Source: a virus
Length of the DNA stretch: 31,137 nt
Direction: 5' to 3' (one strand)
Virus record (IMG/VR): IMGVR_UViG_3300027852_000130
Coordinates: 1-31,137 of that record
The translations under genes and the position numbers were made by a program. A model generated the notes under the pieces. It was not told where the DNA came from. It made no database searches and saw only the letters and a program-made list of their open reading frames with translations. Below, piece by piece: positions 20,570-29,898 of this stretch (positions within the stretch are counted from its first letter, which is position 1; the number at the start of each line of letters is the position of its first letter).

Positions 20570-22515
20570 GCAGACCGAGCGTCGGCATCCGGCTGGATGT
20601 ACTTGGCAAGCGTGAGGTGGTCGATGCGCTGCGCGACGCGGGGCGCGAAGGCCAGCGCATGGCGGATCGGATCGAGAAGTCCGGCCCGCCCGCGTCAAAA
20701 TCGCTGCGCACCCTCGATGCGGCGGCGGGTGAGCTGCGTGGTGGTCTGTCAGGACTCGCTGCGGAATCCGGCGGAGTAGGGCGCGCGTTGGGGTCCCTCG
20801 GAAAATTCGGTGCTGTGGCTGCTGTTGGCCTCGGCGCGATCACCGTTGGGGCCGTGGGTCTGTACGGCGTTGCGCGACGTGCGACCAGTGAGGTGGCCGC
20901 GATGGCCGATCAGGCGGATCGCCTGGGCGTCTCTTCGGAATCGTTACAGAAATGGCAGTATGCGACGGCGCAATTCAATGTGGATGGCGAGACCACTGCG
21001 GGCCTGATGGGGGAGATTGCCAATAAGGCGGTCGAGGCGGCCCAGGGCGGTGGCGAGGCGGCGGAAGTTTTCGATCGTCTGGGTGTAAGCGTCCTTCGTG
21101 CGGATGGCTCGATGAAGTCGATGGACGAATTGCTGCCTGATATCGCGGACGGCTTTCAAAGCATGGACGATCCCATGGCGCGTGTGAATGCCGCCTCGGC
21201 GCTGTTCGGGGATGAGGGCCGCAAGCTGATCCCGCTATTGTCGCAAGGCGCCGACGGGCTGAAGGACATGGGGGACGAGGCGGAGCGCGCGGGCCTGATC
21301 CTGAGCGATGACATGGTTTCGGCAGCACAGGCTGCGAACCGTGAATTTGAGCGGCAAGCGGATATCATCCAGACGAGACTGCGTAACGCATTCGTGGAAC
21401 TTGGGCCGACAATCGGCGAACTTATCCCTATCGTAGCGGGTTTCGTAAACGCCGTTATTGAGGGGATCATGCGTGTCCTCGACCTGTTCGGCATTGTGGA
21501 TCGTCGGCGCGTTGAGGATTTACAGCCTCGCGTCGATAGTCTGGAACAGAGGCGGTCTGAGATTCTGGGAAATCTGTCTCAGCAGGATCTGCTGATCCTG
21601 CGCGGAGATGTTCCAGCGGAAACATATACCCGGAATGGAGACCCGACTGCACTTGAGAACCTCCGCGAAAACACTGCGGAGCTCAGTGCGGTCGAAAGTG
21701 AGATTGGTGAACTGCGAGCGGAAATATCTCGTCTGCTCAATCCTGAAAGCCCGTCAGACACGCCGCCACCGCGTTATGTTCCTCCAAGTCAGGGCGATGG
21801 CAGTGGCGGCGGTGGAGCGGATGCTGTCGATCCGAATGCAGCGGCGGTCGCGGCCATGGATCGCATTTGGGCCAGAGTGGAAGAGTCCATCGAGGTCGAG
21901 AAAGAGCGGATGGAGGTGACGAAGAAGGCGAATGAAGCCCTGCGCGATCTTACCGATAAAGGCATTCAGGAGACTGCCAAGAGCCTTGCTGAGGCCACTC
22001 TGGGCATGCGCGATTTCACGGATGTTTTCCAAAATATCCTGCTCGACCTTGCCACCGATTTGCCCGCGCTGCTGACCGGTGGAACTGTGAGCACAGGCGC
22101 GGGCGGCATCGCGCAATCCATCCTCGGCGGTGTCGGGAGTGGCATCGTCAATGATAGCGGCGGCACCATCGGCGACTGGGTGGCGGGCTTGATGGGCTTC
22201 TCCGATGGCGGCGGGTTCGAGGTGACGGAGCGGTCGTCGCAGATGCGCATTCCGGCCCGTGGCGGTGACGACCGGCTGGTCGCCTTCCGCGCTCAACTGG
22301 GCGAGCGGGTCAATGTCTCACGCCGGGGGCAGTCCGGGGGAGGGGACACAATCAACCAGAACATCATCGTCGAGGGCGATGCGACCGACGCGACGATCGA
22401 GAGGATGCGCAGCGTCATGCGGGAGGAGATCGCCATGCAGCGGCCCGGTATCGTCCAACAATCGGTCGCGGCAAGCGGTCGGGAAATCCGCAAGAATCCG
22501 GACTACGGGAGATGA
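20566..22515 (+). CDS. tape measure protein
   Basis: A 649-residue tape measure (lambda gpH is 853). It has an early helical region, a hydrophobic stretch at residues about 81-103 (FGAVAAVGLGAITVGAVGLY), long charged helices (about 230-400), and a glycine-rich C-terminal region with INQNIIVEGDATDATIERM, common at tape measure ends. With 0.15 nm per residue, a tail of about 100 nm is expected. The start overlaps the T stop by ATGA. The C-terminus is where gpH-type proteins are processed. Confidence 0.9.
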   Translation: MSRPSVGIRLDVLGKREVVDALRDAGREGQRMADRIEKSGPPASKSLRTLDAAAGELRGGLSGLAAESGGVGRALGSLGKFGAVAAVGLGAITVGAVGLYGVARRATSEVAAMADQADRLGVSSESLQKWQYATAQFNVDGETTAGLMGEIANKAVEAAQGGGEAAEVFDRLGVSVLRADGSMKSMDELLPDIADGFQSMDDPMARVNAASALFGDEGRKLIPLLSQGADGLKDMGDEAERAGLILSDDMVSAAQAANREFERQADIIQTRLRNAFVELGPTIGELIPIVAGFVNAVIEGIMRVLDLFGIVDRRRVEDLQPRVDSLEQRRSEILGNLSQQDLLILRGDVPAETYTRNGDPTALENLRENTAELSAVESEIGELRAEISRLLNPESPSDTPPPRYVPPSQGDGSGGGGADAVDPNAAAVAAMDRIWARVEESIEVEKERMEVTKKANEALRDLTDKGIQETAKSLAEATLGMRDFTDVFQNILLDLATDLPALLTGGTVSTGAGGIAQSILGGVGSGIVNDSGGTIGDWVAGLMGFSDGGGFEVTERSSQMRIPARGGDDRLVAFRAQLGERVNVSRRGQSGGGDTINQNIIVEGDATDATIERMRSVMREEIAMQRPGIVQQSVAASGREIRKNPDYGR

Positions 22516-23261
22516 GCCTCGAAATCGTCACGCTGCCACCCGGTCTGGCCGTCAGTCAGGCCAGCTTCGGCAGGTCGCATTCCGAGCGGGTCGAGGTCCG
22601 TGCGCGATCCGGGATCGAGGACCGCTTTCGCGATGGGGCGGACCGCTGGACGGCATCCTTCATCGCTGCGCCGAGTGCTTCGAACCGCGATGAATGGCGC
22701 GCCTTCGTCATGGAGCTGTCCGAGACCGGAGCGCTGGTCTACGTCCACGATATCAATGCGGCACGCCCCTACGGGGGGGAGCGGCGCTTGTCCGATTATT
22801 TCAATCTCCCATTCGTGATGATCGACGAAAGCGGCGACGAGGTCGCTCTCGTCGACGCGGATGATGAGACCGTCGAAATGATCGGCGATCCGGAGAGTGC
22901 GACCGCCAAGATCGAGGTCTCCAAGACGGCGGATGAGGGTGCCGCCCTCGTCGAGATCGCCGGGCTGCATCCGGGAGTCGTGGCGATTAGACGGGGTGCC
23001 TATGTCCAGATCGGGCACTGGCTATACCTCGCCCGCGTCGACGTCGTTCCAGACTATCGGGGTGTGGCAGAGGTGCCGGTGCACCCTGCGCTTTGGCGTG
23101 CTGCGCCGCTGGGAGAAGGGGTCAAGCTGACATGTGCTGGCACCCTCATGCGCCTGGACCAGAAATCCACGCGGTGGACCGGCTCACCGCGCGATCGGCG
23201 TCATGCGATCGCATTCACATTCCGTGAAGTCCTTCCGCCCGAAGAAGGGATACCGCTCTGA
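22512..23261 (+). CDS. minor tail protein at the gpM position, distal-tail-like
   Basis: A 249-residue beta-rich protein following the tape measure, where lambda has gpM (109). An N-terminal belt-like domain (about 1-90, with R-W-x-A-S-F-x-A and W-R-A-F-V-M-E-L) is followed by a middle domain and a C-terminal strand set ending I-A-F-T-F-R-E-V. This layout is found in distal tail proteins of alphaproteobacterial siphophages, which form the hexameric ring at the tube end. The role is inferred from position and strand pattern. Confidence 0.65.
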   Translation: MSLEIVTLPPGLAVSQASFGRSHSERVEVRARSGIEDRFRDGADRWTASFIAAPSASNRDEWRAFVMELSETGALVYVHDINAARPYGGERRLSDYFNLPFVMIDESGDEVALVDADDETVEMIGDPESATAKIEVSKTADEGAALVEIAGLHPGVVAIRRGAYVQIGHWLYLARVDVVPDYRGVAEVPVHPALWRAAPLGEGVKLTCAGTLMRLDQKSTRWTGSPRDRRHAIAFTFREVLPPEEGIPL

Positions 23262-23827
23262 TGGAGATATGGACGGATGAAGAAATCGCCGCCCTGGCCA
23301 CACCGACGAAGCGGCGCGTGTCGCTGTTCGAGCTGCGGCTGGACGAAGGCACATGGCGCGGGGCGCAGACGCATCGGCCAGTCACGGACCTAGATGGCCG
23401 GCGGTGGGAGGCCTATCACCAGAATGGTCAGGTCGAGAATCTGGGCACATCAATGTCGCGACGCCCGAGAGAGGTGCGCGTGACCCTGCATGGGATCAAG
23501 TCCGGACAGTCGATCTACACGAAGCTGAAGGCCAGCAGCCCCATCGGAAAGCTCGCGCTGATCTACCGCGCATGGGTCGACGCGAACGAGAGGCTGATCG
23601 TCCAGCCGAAGCTGCGCTTCGCCGGTGTCGTCGCCGCTGCACCTGCCATACATCTGGGTGAGACGGATCGCGTGTCGCTGACTCTGCTGCGCGGCGGTGC
23701 CGATGCGGGGCGGTTGGAGCCGGGCTGGGACGCGACACCTGCATCGCATCGTGCCTACACGGGCATTCCCGACGCGGTCTACGACAGGGTCACCTCGCAG
23801 ACACAGCGTCCGACGGCAATCTCATGA
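23261..23827 (+). CDS. minor tail protein at the gpL position
   Basis: A 188-residue protein between the gpM-like and gpK-like genes. It begins WTDEEIAALATPTKRRVSLF, then has strands R-W-E-A-Y and R-P-R-E-V-R-V-T-L and an IYRAWVDANERLIV segment typical of this tail-tip family. Unlike lambda gpL (232), it has no Cys and so no iron-sulphur site. It probably links the tail tip ring to the hub. Confidence 0.65.
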   Translation: MEIWTDEEIAALATPTKRRVSLFELRLDEGTWRGAQTHRPVTDLDGRRWEAYHQNGQVENLGTSMSRRPREVRVTLHGIKSGQSIYTKLKASSPIGKLALIYRAWVDANERLIVQPKLRFAGVVAAAPAIHLGETDRVSLTLLRGGADAGRLEPGWDATPASHRAYTGIPDAVYDRVTSQTQRPTAIS

Positions 23828-24282
23828 GACTGCCCGATTGGCAGACCCGTCTGCATGTCAGCCTTGATGAGATCAAAGCGGAGCCGGTGCAATGGGCGGT
23901 CTGCGGCGCGACCTGCCTGCATCTGCTGCAGGACAGCGCATCGGCGATGACAGGTCGGGATATAGCCGGAATGGCCCGGCAAGCTCTGGGCCCTGCGCCG
24001 ACAGATGAGCGGTCGATGCTGAGATATCTGGTGGCGCGCGGTGGGGTGACGGGCGTAATCGCGTCGGTCGCTGCCGCCGCAGGATTTCCCGAAATATCAC
24101 CGGATGACGCGACGGAGGGAGACTGGGCCGTGACGGACGATTTGCAAAGGCTGGGCCGGTCCTCCGGCGAGGAGGCGATATTGCGCGTCACTGGTGGCTG
24201 GGCATTCCGATTGCCCGATCTGGGTATCGTGTGCCTGCCCGCACATCTGGTCGCGCCCCGTGCGGCATGGGCGGTGGGCTGA
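23824..24282 (+). CDS. tail tip protein, DUF6950-like (gpK position)
   Basis: A 152-residue protein with the DUF6950-like N-terminus: P-V-Q-W-A-V-C-G-A-T-C-L-H-L followed by AMTGRDIAGMAR. The family is thought to be NlpC/P60-related, which fits the gpK place in the tail tip. Two candidate catalytic Cys lie at about residues 27 and 31; a His-containing active-site strand is not obvious, so activity is uncertain. It may locally cut peptidoglycan during injection. Confidence 0.65.
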   Translation: MRLPDWQTRLHVSLDEIKAEPVQWAVCGATCLHLLQDSASAMTGRDIAGMARQALGPAPTDERSMLRYLVARGGVTGVIASVAAAAGFPEISPDDATEGDWAVTDDLQRLGRSSGEEAILRVTGGWAFRLPDLGIVCLPAHLVAPRAAWAVG

Positions 24283-26477
24283 TGGCTGCGAGTATTACGA
24301 TAGGCACGATCATTTCGGCTGCCATCAATGCGGCCATTACTGCTGTCGTCAGCTTTGCGATCACCAGTGTCTTTGGAAAAAAGCCGAAGGCGGTGATCGA
24401 TACCAGTCCGCTGTCGACCGCGCTGGAGGCAGGCGGTCCAAAGCGCGTCGTGGTCGGTCGTGTGGGCGTCAGGGCAGCCCGCCTCATCGCAAATGAGAGG
24501 CGCCGTCTGGAGCTTGTCTACGATCCGGATGCTGGCATGTCGTCGGGCGCATTTGGATTTCCTGAGCGGCAATTGGGGGTGTACGACAAAACATTTCATC
24601 ACTGGGTGGCGGTCATCAGCGATCATCCGATCACGGCATTTCGCAATGTCTACATCGACGGAAAGAAGGTCGAGCTGAACGATTTGGGGTGGGTGGTATC
24701 GCAGCCATGGATCTACGAGGGTCACTATTCGATAAATTTTCAATTTTTCGACGGTAAGAGCAATGACTTGTCCGAGTTGATCGACCTGGGGCTTGTCGAT
24801 CCCGGATCTGTCGGTGAAGGCACGGCCATCGTGTGGGCGCGCCACTTGGTGACGCACAAGCAGTATTTTCAAAAGCTTTTCTCAGGAATGGTCCCGACCT
24901 ACACGTTTGAGGTGGATGGCGCGGCCCTTCCCGATCCGACAGACCCCGAATGCGATCTTGAGGATGAGGCGACGTGGAAGTTTCGGCGGGAGTCGATCCT
25001 CGTCCAGGCTTTCCACCAGATTTCCCCGCTTGGCCGCAATCGACCGATTGGTGAGATCGACTGGGATCAGGTCGCAGAGATTCTGCCGCGCCACGCCCAG
25101 ATCGTCACTTCTGCTCATGGTGAGGAGGCCCCGCGATTCTGCGCGGACGGCCTTTGGAAAACGGTCGGCGAGACGCATGAGGCGGCTGAAGAGCGGATCG
25201 GGCAGACCTATGGCGGTCGTCCAATCGACATGGCGACCGATCTTGGGGCAGGGGGCGCACTTTTGCGCTTCAGTGGCTCCGGTCCCGATGGGGAGGTCGT
25301 CGATACGGTGCAAGGCAGCAAGGGCGACTATGGTCCCGACGGCGTCGCGCGGGAGGATGCCGAGCTGCTGGATACGCGCCCGAATGGATTCCGCTTCCGC
25401 TTCCATTTCAGGGACTGGGCGTGGGAGCCCTATACGATTGATTGGGTCGATAATGCCGCACTGGCCGAAGATGGCGGTCAGCGTCGATATTATGATGCCT
25501 CATCCGACATGGTCACAGGGCACCGGCAGGCATTCTTCCTTGGCTATCTGGGGTATTGCCAGGCGCGCTACGGCGAGGTGGTGGGCGGTGAGCTGGCTCT
25601 GCGCTTCCTGCGTCTTCAGGCGGGGGATTATCTCGCGATTGATGAGCCGGAATTCGGCGTCGACGGCTCCGAGCGCTATAAGGTCATGGCCGTCAGTGAG
25701 ACGGACAGCGATTATCCTACTGTCGAGATGATGCTGGACGATCCGGCGTGGCATGCAGATCCGGGTGAGCGCGAAGCGGCGCCGATTCCACTGTCTGAAT
25801 CCAGCGATGAAGCCGTTCTGACGGTCGAGGCACCGGAGGTTACCGTCACATCAGGCGGGACGGCGCTGATCGATGTCAGTGGTATCGTCATGCCCGGCAT
25901 GCGTTTCGTGATCGAGGATCCCGATCCGGGCATGATGTATCGCGCGATCGTCGAGGCGGAATACGAAAATAGCGGTAGCACCGTCGGCCTGTCGGGTACG
26001 GCGACATTCAGCGAAAATGGCGTCGCCATCGTCAGCTTGGGGCCTGTGCCCGCTGGCAGTTCGGTCGGCTGGACGGTGCGATCGCAATCCTCTTCTGTCT
26101 TGGTCGAAGATGCCACCGGACTGCATGTCGTCAATGGTGACGTCGAGCCGCCTGGTGCGCCGACGGGCTTGGCTGTGGCATCTGATGGGCCAGGTCGCGT
26201 GACCGTTACGGTCACGGCACCGAATGCCACTGATGTCGTTTCTATCGTTGCTGGATATGTGGCTCAGGGTGCACCGGCACCTGACCTTACGACATTGTCC
26301 TCTCGCCTTTCTGTGGCGGCGCTGCCGGGACAGGTCGGAACTACTATTCAATTTTCCGGACTTCCCACGGGGGAGTCCGATGGCAGCCACGACTTTTATG
26401 CGATCGCAACTGATCGAGCCGGAAATCCATCTCCGCTCGCCGGGCCTAAGCTCATTATTTTGGAGGATGTGACATGA
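24282..26477 (+). CDS. central tail hub/host specificity protein (gpJ-like)
   Basis: A 731-residue hub at the gpJ position (lambda gpJ is 1132). The N-terminus is hydrophobic (ITIGTIISAAINAAITAVVS), followed by a beta-rich hub domain with GPKRVVVGRVGVRAARL and the gpJ-type F-R-N-V-Y-I-D-G-K segment. The last 120 residues look like a fibronectin type III domain (PPGAPTGLAVASDGPGRVTV). The start overlaps the previous stop, ATGA-like, at 24280-24284. The adjacent tailspike probably docks at its C-terminus. Confidence 0.85.
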   Translation: MAASITIGTIISAAINAAITAVVSFAITSVFGKKPKAVIDTSPLSTALEAGGPKRVVVGRVGVRAARLIANERRRLELVYDPDAGMSSGAFGFPERQLGVYDKTFHHWVAVISDHPITAFRNVYIDGKKVELNDLGWVVSQPWIYEGHYSINFQFFDGKSNDLSELIDLGLVDPGSVGEGTAIVWARHLVTHKQYFQKLFSGMVPTYTFEVDGAALPDPTDPECDLEDEATWKFRRESILVQAFHQISPLGRNRPIGEIDWDQVAEILPRHAQIVTSAHGEEAPRFCADGLWKTVGETHEAAEERIGQTYGGRPIDMATDLGAGGALLRFSGSGPDGEVVDTVQGSKGDYGPDGVAREDAELLDTRPNGFRFRFHFRDWAWEPYTIDWVDNAALAEDGGQRRYYDASSDMVTGHRQAFFLGYLGYCQARYGEVVGGELALRFLRLQAGDYLAIDEPEFGVDGSERYKVMAVSETDSDYPTVEMMLDDPAWHADPGEREAAPIPLSESSDEAVLTVEAPEVTVTSGGTALIDVSGIVMPGMRFVIEDPDPGMMYRAIVEAEYENSGSTVGLSGTATFSENGVAIVSLGPVPAGSSVGWTVRSQSSSVLVEDATGLHVVNGDVEPPGAPTGLAVASDGPGRVTVTVTAPNATDVVSIVAGYVAQGAPAPDLTTLSSRLSVAALPGQVGTTIQFSGLPTGESDGSHDFYAIATDRAGNPSPLAGPKLIILEDVT

Positions 26478-28567
26478 GCATAATCGAGGCAGTTTACGAC
26501 TCAGCCACAAAGCGGCTGCGGGTCGATCTATTGGTAAGTATGGTTGGGGCTATAGCCAAGAGGACCTACACGGATCGTCCCGCTGCAGCCGAAGCGATTG
26601 CGATTGGTGATCTGGTTCTTGGCGATGCTTTCGCGGTCGAAGGTCAGGGCCAGTTCACCTTGGACGGTACGGGCACCGCCTTTGACGATCAGTCCAGCGG
26701 GCTGGGTGTGTCGGCGGTAGCAGAGGCCCCGCAGAGGATCACGCCGGAGCTTTTCGGTGCGGCGGCGGATGGCGTTACAGACGATGAGGCGGAGTTCCTG
26801 CGGGCGGCTGGCGTGGCAGACACAAAGCCGCTGCGCCTGACACGTCGCGCCTATTACCTCGCATCGTCGCGGCCACGGTTCCAGGACACTTTTGACGGGG
26901 GCTTCATGCAAGAGGCTGGCGGGCACCTGACGGCGGACCTGTCGCCCTCGATCAAGGAGATTCCGCTCCACACGCCGCTGAAAACCAGTCATCCCACCCT
27001 CAGCACACGCGACCATACGTTCATGGCGAACACGAACGTCCCTTGGCCTCTCGGTCAAATGTCGGCACTGATTGCCGACGCCACGCCTTACATCCTGACG
27101 CGGGGCGATTTTACGTCCGGATGGACAGACCGCCGGATTGATTCCGCGAACAATGCGACCGCATCCTCAGCGACGGTGACGGCCAGTCAGGTGTCGTGGG
27201 CATCGGATGCACCATCCGGCATCGAGGGAATCTACCGCGTATTTGAGCAGGGAGAGCATTGGCGAGTCACATTTCTGCGTGACGACACGTCCGAGGGTAC
27301 GGCGTCCAGCTATTATGTCGGCGTCGACGTGCGGTTCACTACGAGCGCCACAGCCCGGACTGTGCGGCTCAATTTTCGGCAGGACGATACCGGTGCCCGC
27401 GTCTGGTACTATGACGGCGGCGGCACAGGTAGCAGCGCTGCATTTGACCTGCCCAAAACGACGCAGACGATCAACACAAACGGCGCGCTGACGCTCGGTG
27501 CGCGGCTGGTGGGCGAGACGACGGTTGAGGTCTACGCGAACGACCTGCTCGTGTATTCGTGGGACCTGGCCGATCTGTACGGCGCGACCGATATTGACGA
27601 AATCGGCTTTTCCATATCTCGCCAAATGACGGCGCAAACGAAGATCCTGTACCCTGTACGTGTGGACTCGAAGTGGGTGCCGAAATCCAAGCGCGCCGTA
27701 AGCATCGCCCTGATCGGAGACAGCATCACCTACGGCGCTTGGGCCAGCATAGACTACGGGCAATTCCTCTCGCCAATGTTGAAATCGTCGCCGTATTTCG
27801 GTGACGTGTCGGTTGAAAATTTCGGTGTGAGCGGGGCGACTGCTGCCACGTGGGTGGCCGGGGGCAGCTACAGTGGCGACGGTCCAGCGCAGGCTTACGG
27901 CCCAATCGCGGATGAAGATTTCACGGGGTATGATTACGTTCTGGTCCAGCTCGGCACCAACGAGGCCAATTCCGGACTGAGCCGCACGACCTACATCACC
28001 AACATCGAGACTATTGGCGACAAGATCGTGGCAGATGGGGCAATCCCGATTTTCGGTGTTTTCCCGCGTGCCACGGAAACTTACGCGCCGTCGGATGATT
28101 ATGCCGAATATGTCGGCGCGCTGGAATGGGCCTGCGCGGGCAAGGGCTGGACTCTCGCAAACAACCGTGCGGCTTATGGATTGGTCAACGAGTTTTTCGA
28201 CAGTCTGCACCCGACGGAGCTGGGGCAAGTGCATCTGGCAGGTGGCTTCGCATCCGCGATCCTGACGCATGAATATACTGGTGCCTACCCGATGCCGAGC
28301 CGCCATTTCGCAGAATATGCGATCAGCGGCGACACGACGGCGCGTGCGCTGGCGGCGGTGGATTTGTCTGCCCTCGAGGCGGTTGACCTGTCCACCCTCA
28401 CGGTGAGCGCCAGCCCGACGCAGGCCGAGGTGGAGGCGATCCGCGACGGGGTGGAGGCCGCATTGCAGGCGCAGGCGACAGGGGTGGAGGCCGCATTGCA
28501 GGATGTGGCCGACGTGCTGGCCACGCTTGCCCGAGACCTCGCAGCGGCTGGCGCGGTGAAAGTCTGA
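26474..28567 (+). CDS. tailspike/tail fibre with SGNH esterase domain
   Basis: A 697-residue receptor-binding protein. Residues 1-90 are a docking region; then a tailspike-type F-G-A-A-A-D-G-V-T-D-D motif (about 95-106) without the long beta-helix that normally follows. Residues about 215-375 form a jelly-roll (concanavalin-like) domain. Residues about 410-610 are an SGNH hydrolase: S417 in LIGDSITYG, G454 in GVSGA, N496 in GTNE, and D576-x-x-H579. Residues about 635-690 are a helical trimerisation tail with repeated GVEAALQ. It probably removes acyl groups from surface polysaccharide. Confidence 0.85.
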   Translation: MSIIEAVYDSATKRLRVDLLVSMVGAIAKRTYTDRPAAAEAIAIGDLVLGDAFAVEGQGQFTLDGTGTAFDDQSSGLGVSAVAEAPQRITPELFGAAADGVTDDEAEFLRAAGVADTKPLRLTRRAYYLASSRPRFQDTFDGGFMQEAGGHLTADLSPSIKEIPLHTPLKTSHPTLSTRDHTFMANTNVPWPLGQMSALIADATPYILTRGDFTSGWTDRRIDSANNATASSATVTASQVSWASDAPSGIEGIYRVFEQGEHWRVTFLRDDTSEGTASSYYVGVDVRFTTSATARTVRLNFRQDDTGARVWYYDGGGTGSSAAFDLPKTTQTINTNGALTLGARLVGETTVEVYANDLLVYSWDLADLYGATDIDEIGFSISRQMTAQTKILYPVRVDSKWVPKSKRAVSIALIGDSITYGAWASIDYGQFLSPMLKSSPYFGDVSVENFGVSGATAATWVAGGSYSGDGPAQAYGPIADEDFTGYDYVLVQLGTNEANSGLSRTTYITNIETIGDKIVADGAIPIFGVFPRATETYAPSDDYAEYVGALEWACAGKGWTLANNRAAYGLVNEFFDSLHPTELGQVHLAGGFASAILTHEYTGAYPMPSRHFAEYAISGDTTARALAAVDLSALEAVDLSTLTVSASPTQAEVEAIRDGVEAALQAQATGVEAALQDVADVLATLARDLAAAGAVKV
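28448..28502 (+). repeat. 33-bp-period repeat in the tailspike tail
   Basis: A 22-base unit starting GGGGTGGAGG occurs at 28448-28469 and 28481-28502, exactly identical. The 33-base period equals 11 codons (GVEAALQ twice), one hendecad of a coiled coil. Confidence 0.75.
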
Positions 28568-29007
28568 TGTCCCTCATGCGGAGGCGCACCCATGACCGCC
28601 GGTTAGAGTGGTGGTTCGCGTCACAGACCCTTGCTTTCGGCCTTTTCCTCACGCACCCGGCGGCGTCGATGGACTCCACGGCCTTCATTCAGCTTCTGCT
28701 CTGGATGCCGGAAAACTGGTGGGGCGGAGCCTTCACGCTGACGGGGGGGCTGCACATTACTGCCCTCTGGATCAATGGGCGCAGATGGTGGACCCCATAC
28801 ATCCGGTCCACCACCACAATTGCAAATTTGGTCGCGTATTTCTTTTTTCTGGTCGGCTTCTGGCTGCTTGATCGGCACACCACGGCTGTCGCCACGTATG
28901 GCGCGCTCTGTGTCGCCGCCTGTATCTGCCTATACGGCGCTGCAAAGGACGCCGTTCACGCAAGGGACGGCATCCAGAAGGGGGGGCGTAGTGCTGAGTG
29001 CCACTGA
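28567..29007 (+). CDS. four-helix membrane protein of the lysis region
   Basis: A 146-residue protein with about four hydrophobic helices: residues 15-33, 50-70, 82-100 (VAYFFFLVGFWLL) and 106-124. Charged termini (MSLMRRRTHDRR; RDGIQKGGRSAE) point to an inner-membrane protein. It lies directly after the tailspike and before two lysis genes. Holin, antiholin or superinfection-exclusion roles are all possible; the sequence does not match a named holin class. Confidence 0.7.
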   Translation: MSLMRRRTHDRRLEWWFASQTLAFGLFLTHPAASMDSTAFIQLLLWMPENWWGGAFTLTGGLHITALWINGRRWWTPYIRSTTTIANLVAYFFFLVGFWLLDRHTTAVATYGALCVAACICLYGAAKDAVHARDGIQKGGRSAECH

Positions 29008-29281
29008 TCTAGCCGCCCTGATGACGGCTATGGCGGCCTTCATCGGGGCACTTATGACTGTCGCTGTCCGGTCCGCGAAGAAGGAGAAGAAGGGGGCGCC
29101 TAGCGATCCTTTGGCCACACCCGAAGCGATCCAGACCGCGACGCTACGCCACGAGATGGAGCAGGAACTGGAAGGCGTCCATCGCAAGCTGGGGTCGATT
29201 GATCGCGATGTGCGGACCACCCTCTCCCTTGTGGACAAGTGCCTGACCCACCTTCAAATCATCGAGCGGAGGCTGAAATGA
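28991..29281 (+). CDS. one-TM protein with coiled coil, holin- or spanin-like
   Basis: A 96-residue protein starting at GTG 28991 with GGGGGG just upstream (28981-28986). One hydrophobic helix (residues about 5-26, LAALMTAMAAFIGALMTVAV) is followed by a basic patch KKEKKG and a charged coiled coil to the end. That topology occurs in phage holins, antiholins and inner-membrane spanins. An ATG at 29020 is the alternative start but cuts into the helix. The stop overlaps the endolysin start. Confidence 0.65.
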   Translation: MLSATDLAALMTAMAAFIGALMTVAVRSAKKEKKGAPSDPLATPEAIQTATLRHEMEQELEGVHRKLGSIDRDVRTTLSLVDKCLTHLQIIERRLK

Positions 29282-29898
29282 CCCATTCTGTTGACGGCAT
29301 GATTGCCGACATTCTGCGCCGCGAGGGCGGTTTCGTGGATGATCCCGACGATCCGGGCGGTGCGACCAATCACGGCGTGACGATCCACACGATGCGCCGC
29401 CTGCGCCTCGACCTGGACGGCGACGGCGATGTCGATGTCGCGGACGTGCGCGCGCTGCCGATCGCAAAAGCGGCGGACATATTCAAGGATGAATATTTTC
29501 GCGCGCCGCGCATCCACCGGTTGCCCATCCCTCTATGGCCTGCCGTATTTGATATGCAGGTCAATGCGGGCAACCGCGCGGTGCGCCTGCTGCAAACGCT
29601 GCTGACACAGTGTGGGTATGATGTCGGTGCAGTCGATGGGCTGATCGGCGCAAAGACCATCGCGGGCGCGGAGGCGGCGATCAGAGATTTGGGGCCGGAT
29701 ACCGTGGTCGATGGCTACGGCATACTGCGCAGGGATTTCTATTACCGCCTGGCTGATCGGCGTCCGGCCAGTCGCAAATATGCCCGCCGCCGCGACGGCG
29801 GAAAGGGCGGCTGGATCACGCGGGCCGAGGAATTCATGTCACCCGCATCGCGCTACACCGATGCACAACACCGTAGGAGGGTCGCATCATGGCCTTGA
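29278..29898 (+). CDS. endolysin, GH108 N-acetylmuramidase
   Basis: A 206-residue muramidase. The GH108 catalytic motif is REGGFVDDPDDPGGATNHGVT (shown here as its parts REGGFV and DDPGGATNHGV), with catalytic E16. Residues about 95-165 (F-D-x-Q-V-N-A-G-N-R-A-V-R-L-L-Q, VDGLIGAKT) are the C-terminal peptidoglycan-binding domain of this family. There is no signal peptide, so release depends on a holin. It cuts between MurNAc and GlcNAc of host murein. Overlaps its neighbours on both sides. Confidence 0.92.
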   Translation: MTHSVDGMIADILRREGGFVDDPDDPGGATNHGVTIHTMRRLRLDLDGDGDVDVADVRALPIAKAADIFKDEYFRAPRIHRLPIPLWPAVFDMQVNAGNRAVRLLQTLLTQCGYDVGAVDGLIGAKTIAGAEAAIRDLGPDTVVDGYGILRRDFYYRLADRRPASRKYARRRDGGKGGWITRAEEFMSPASRYTDAQHRRRVASWP

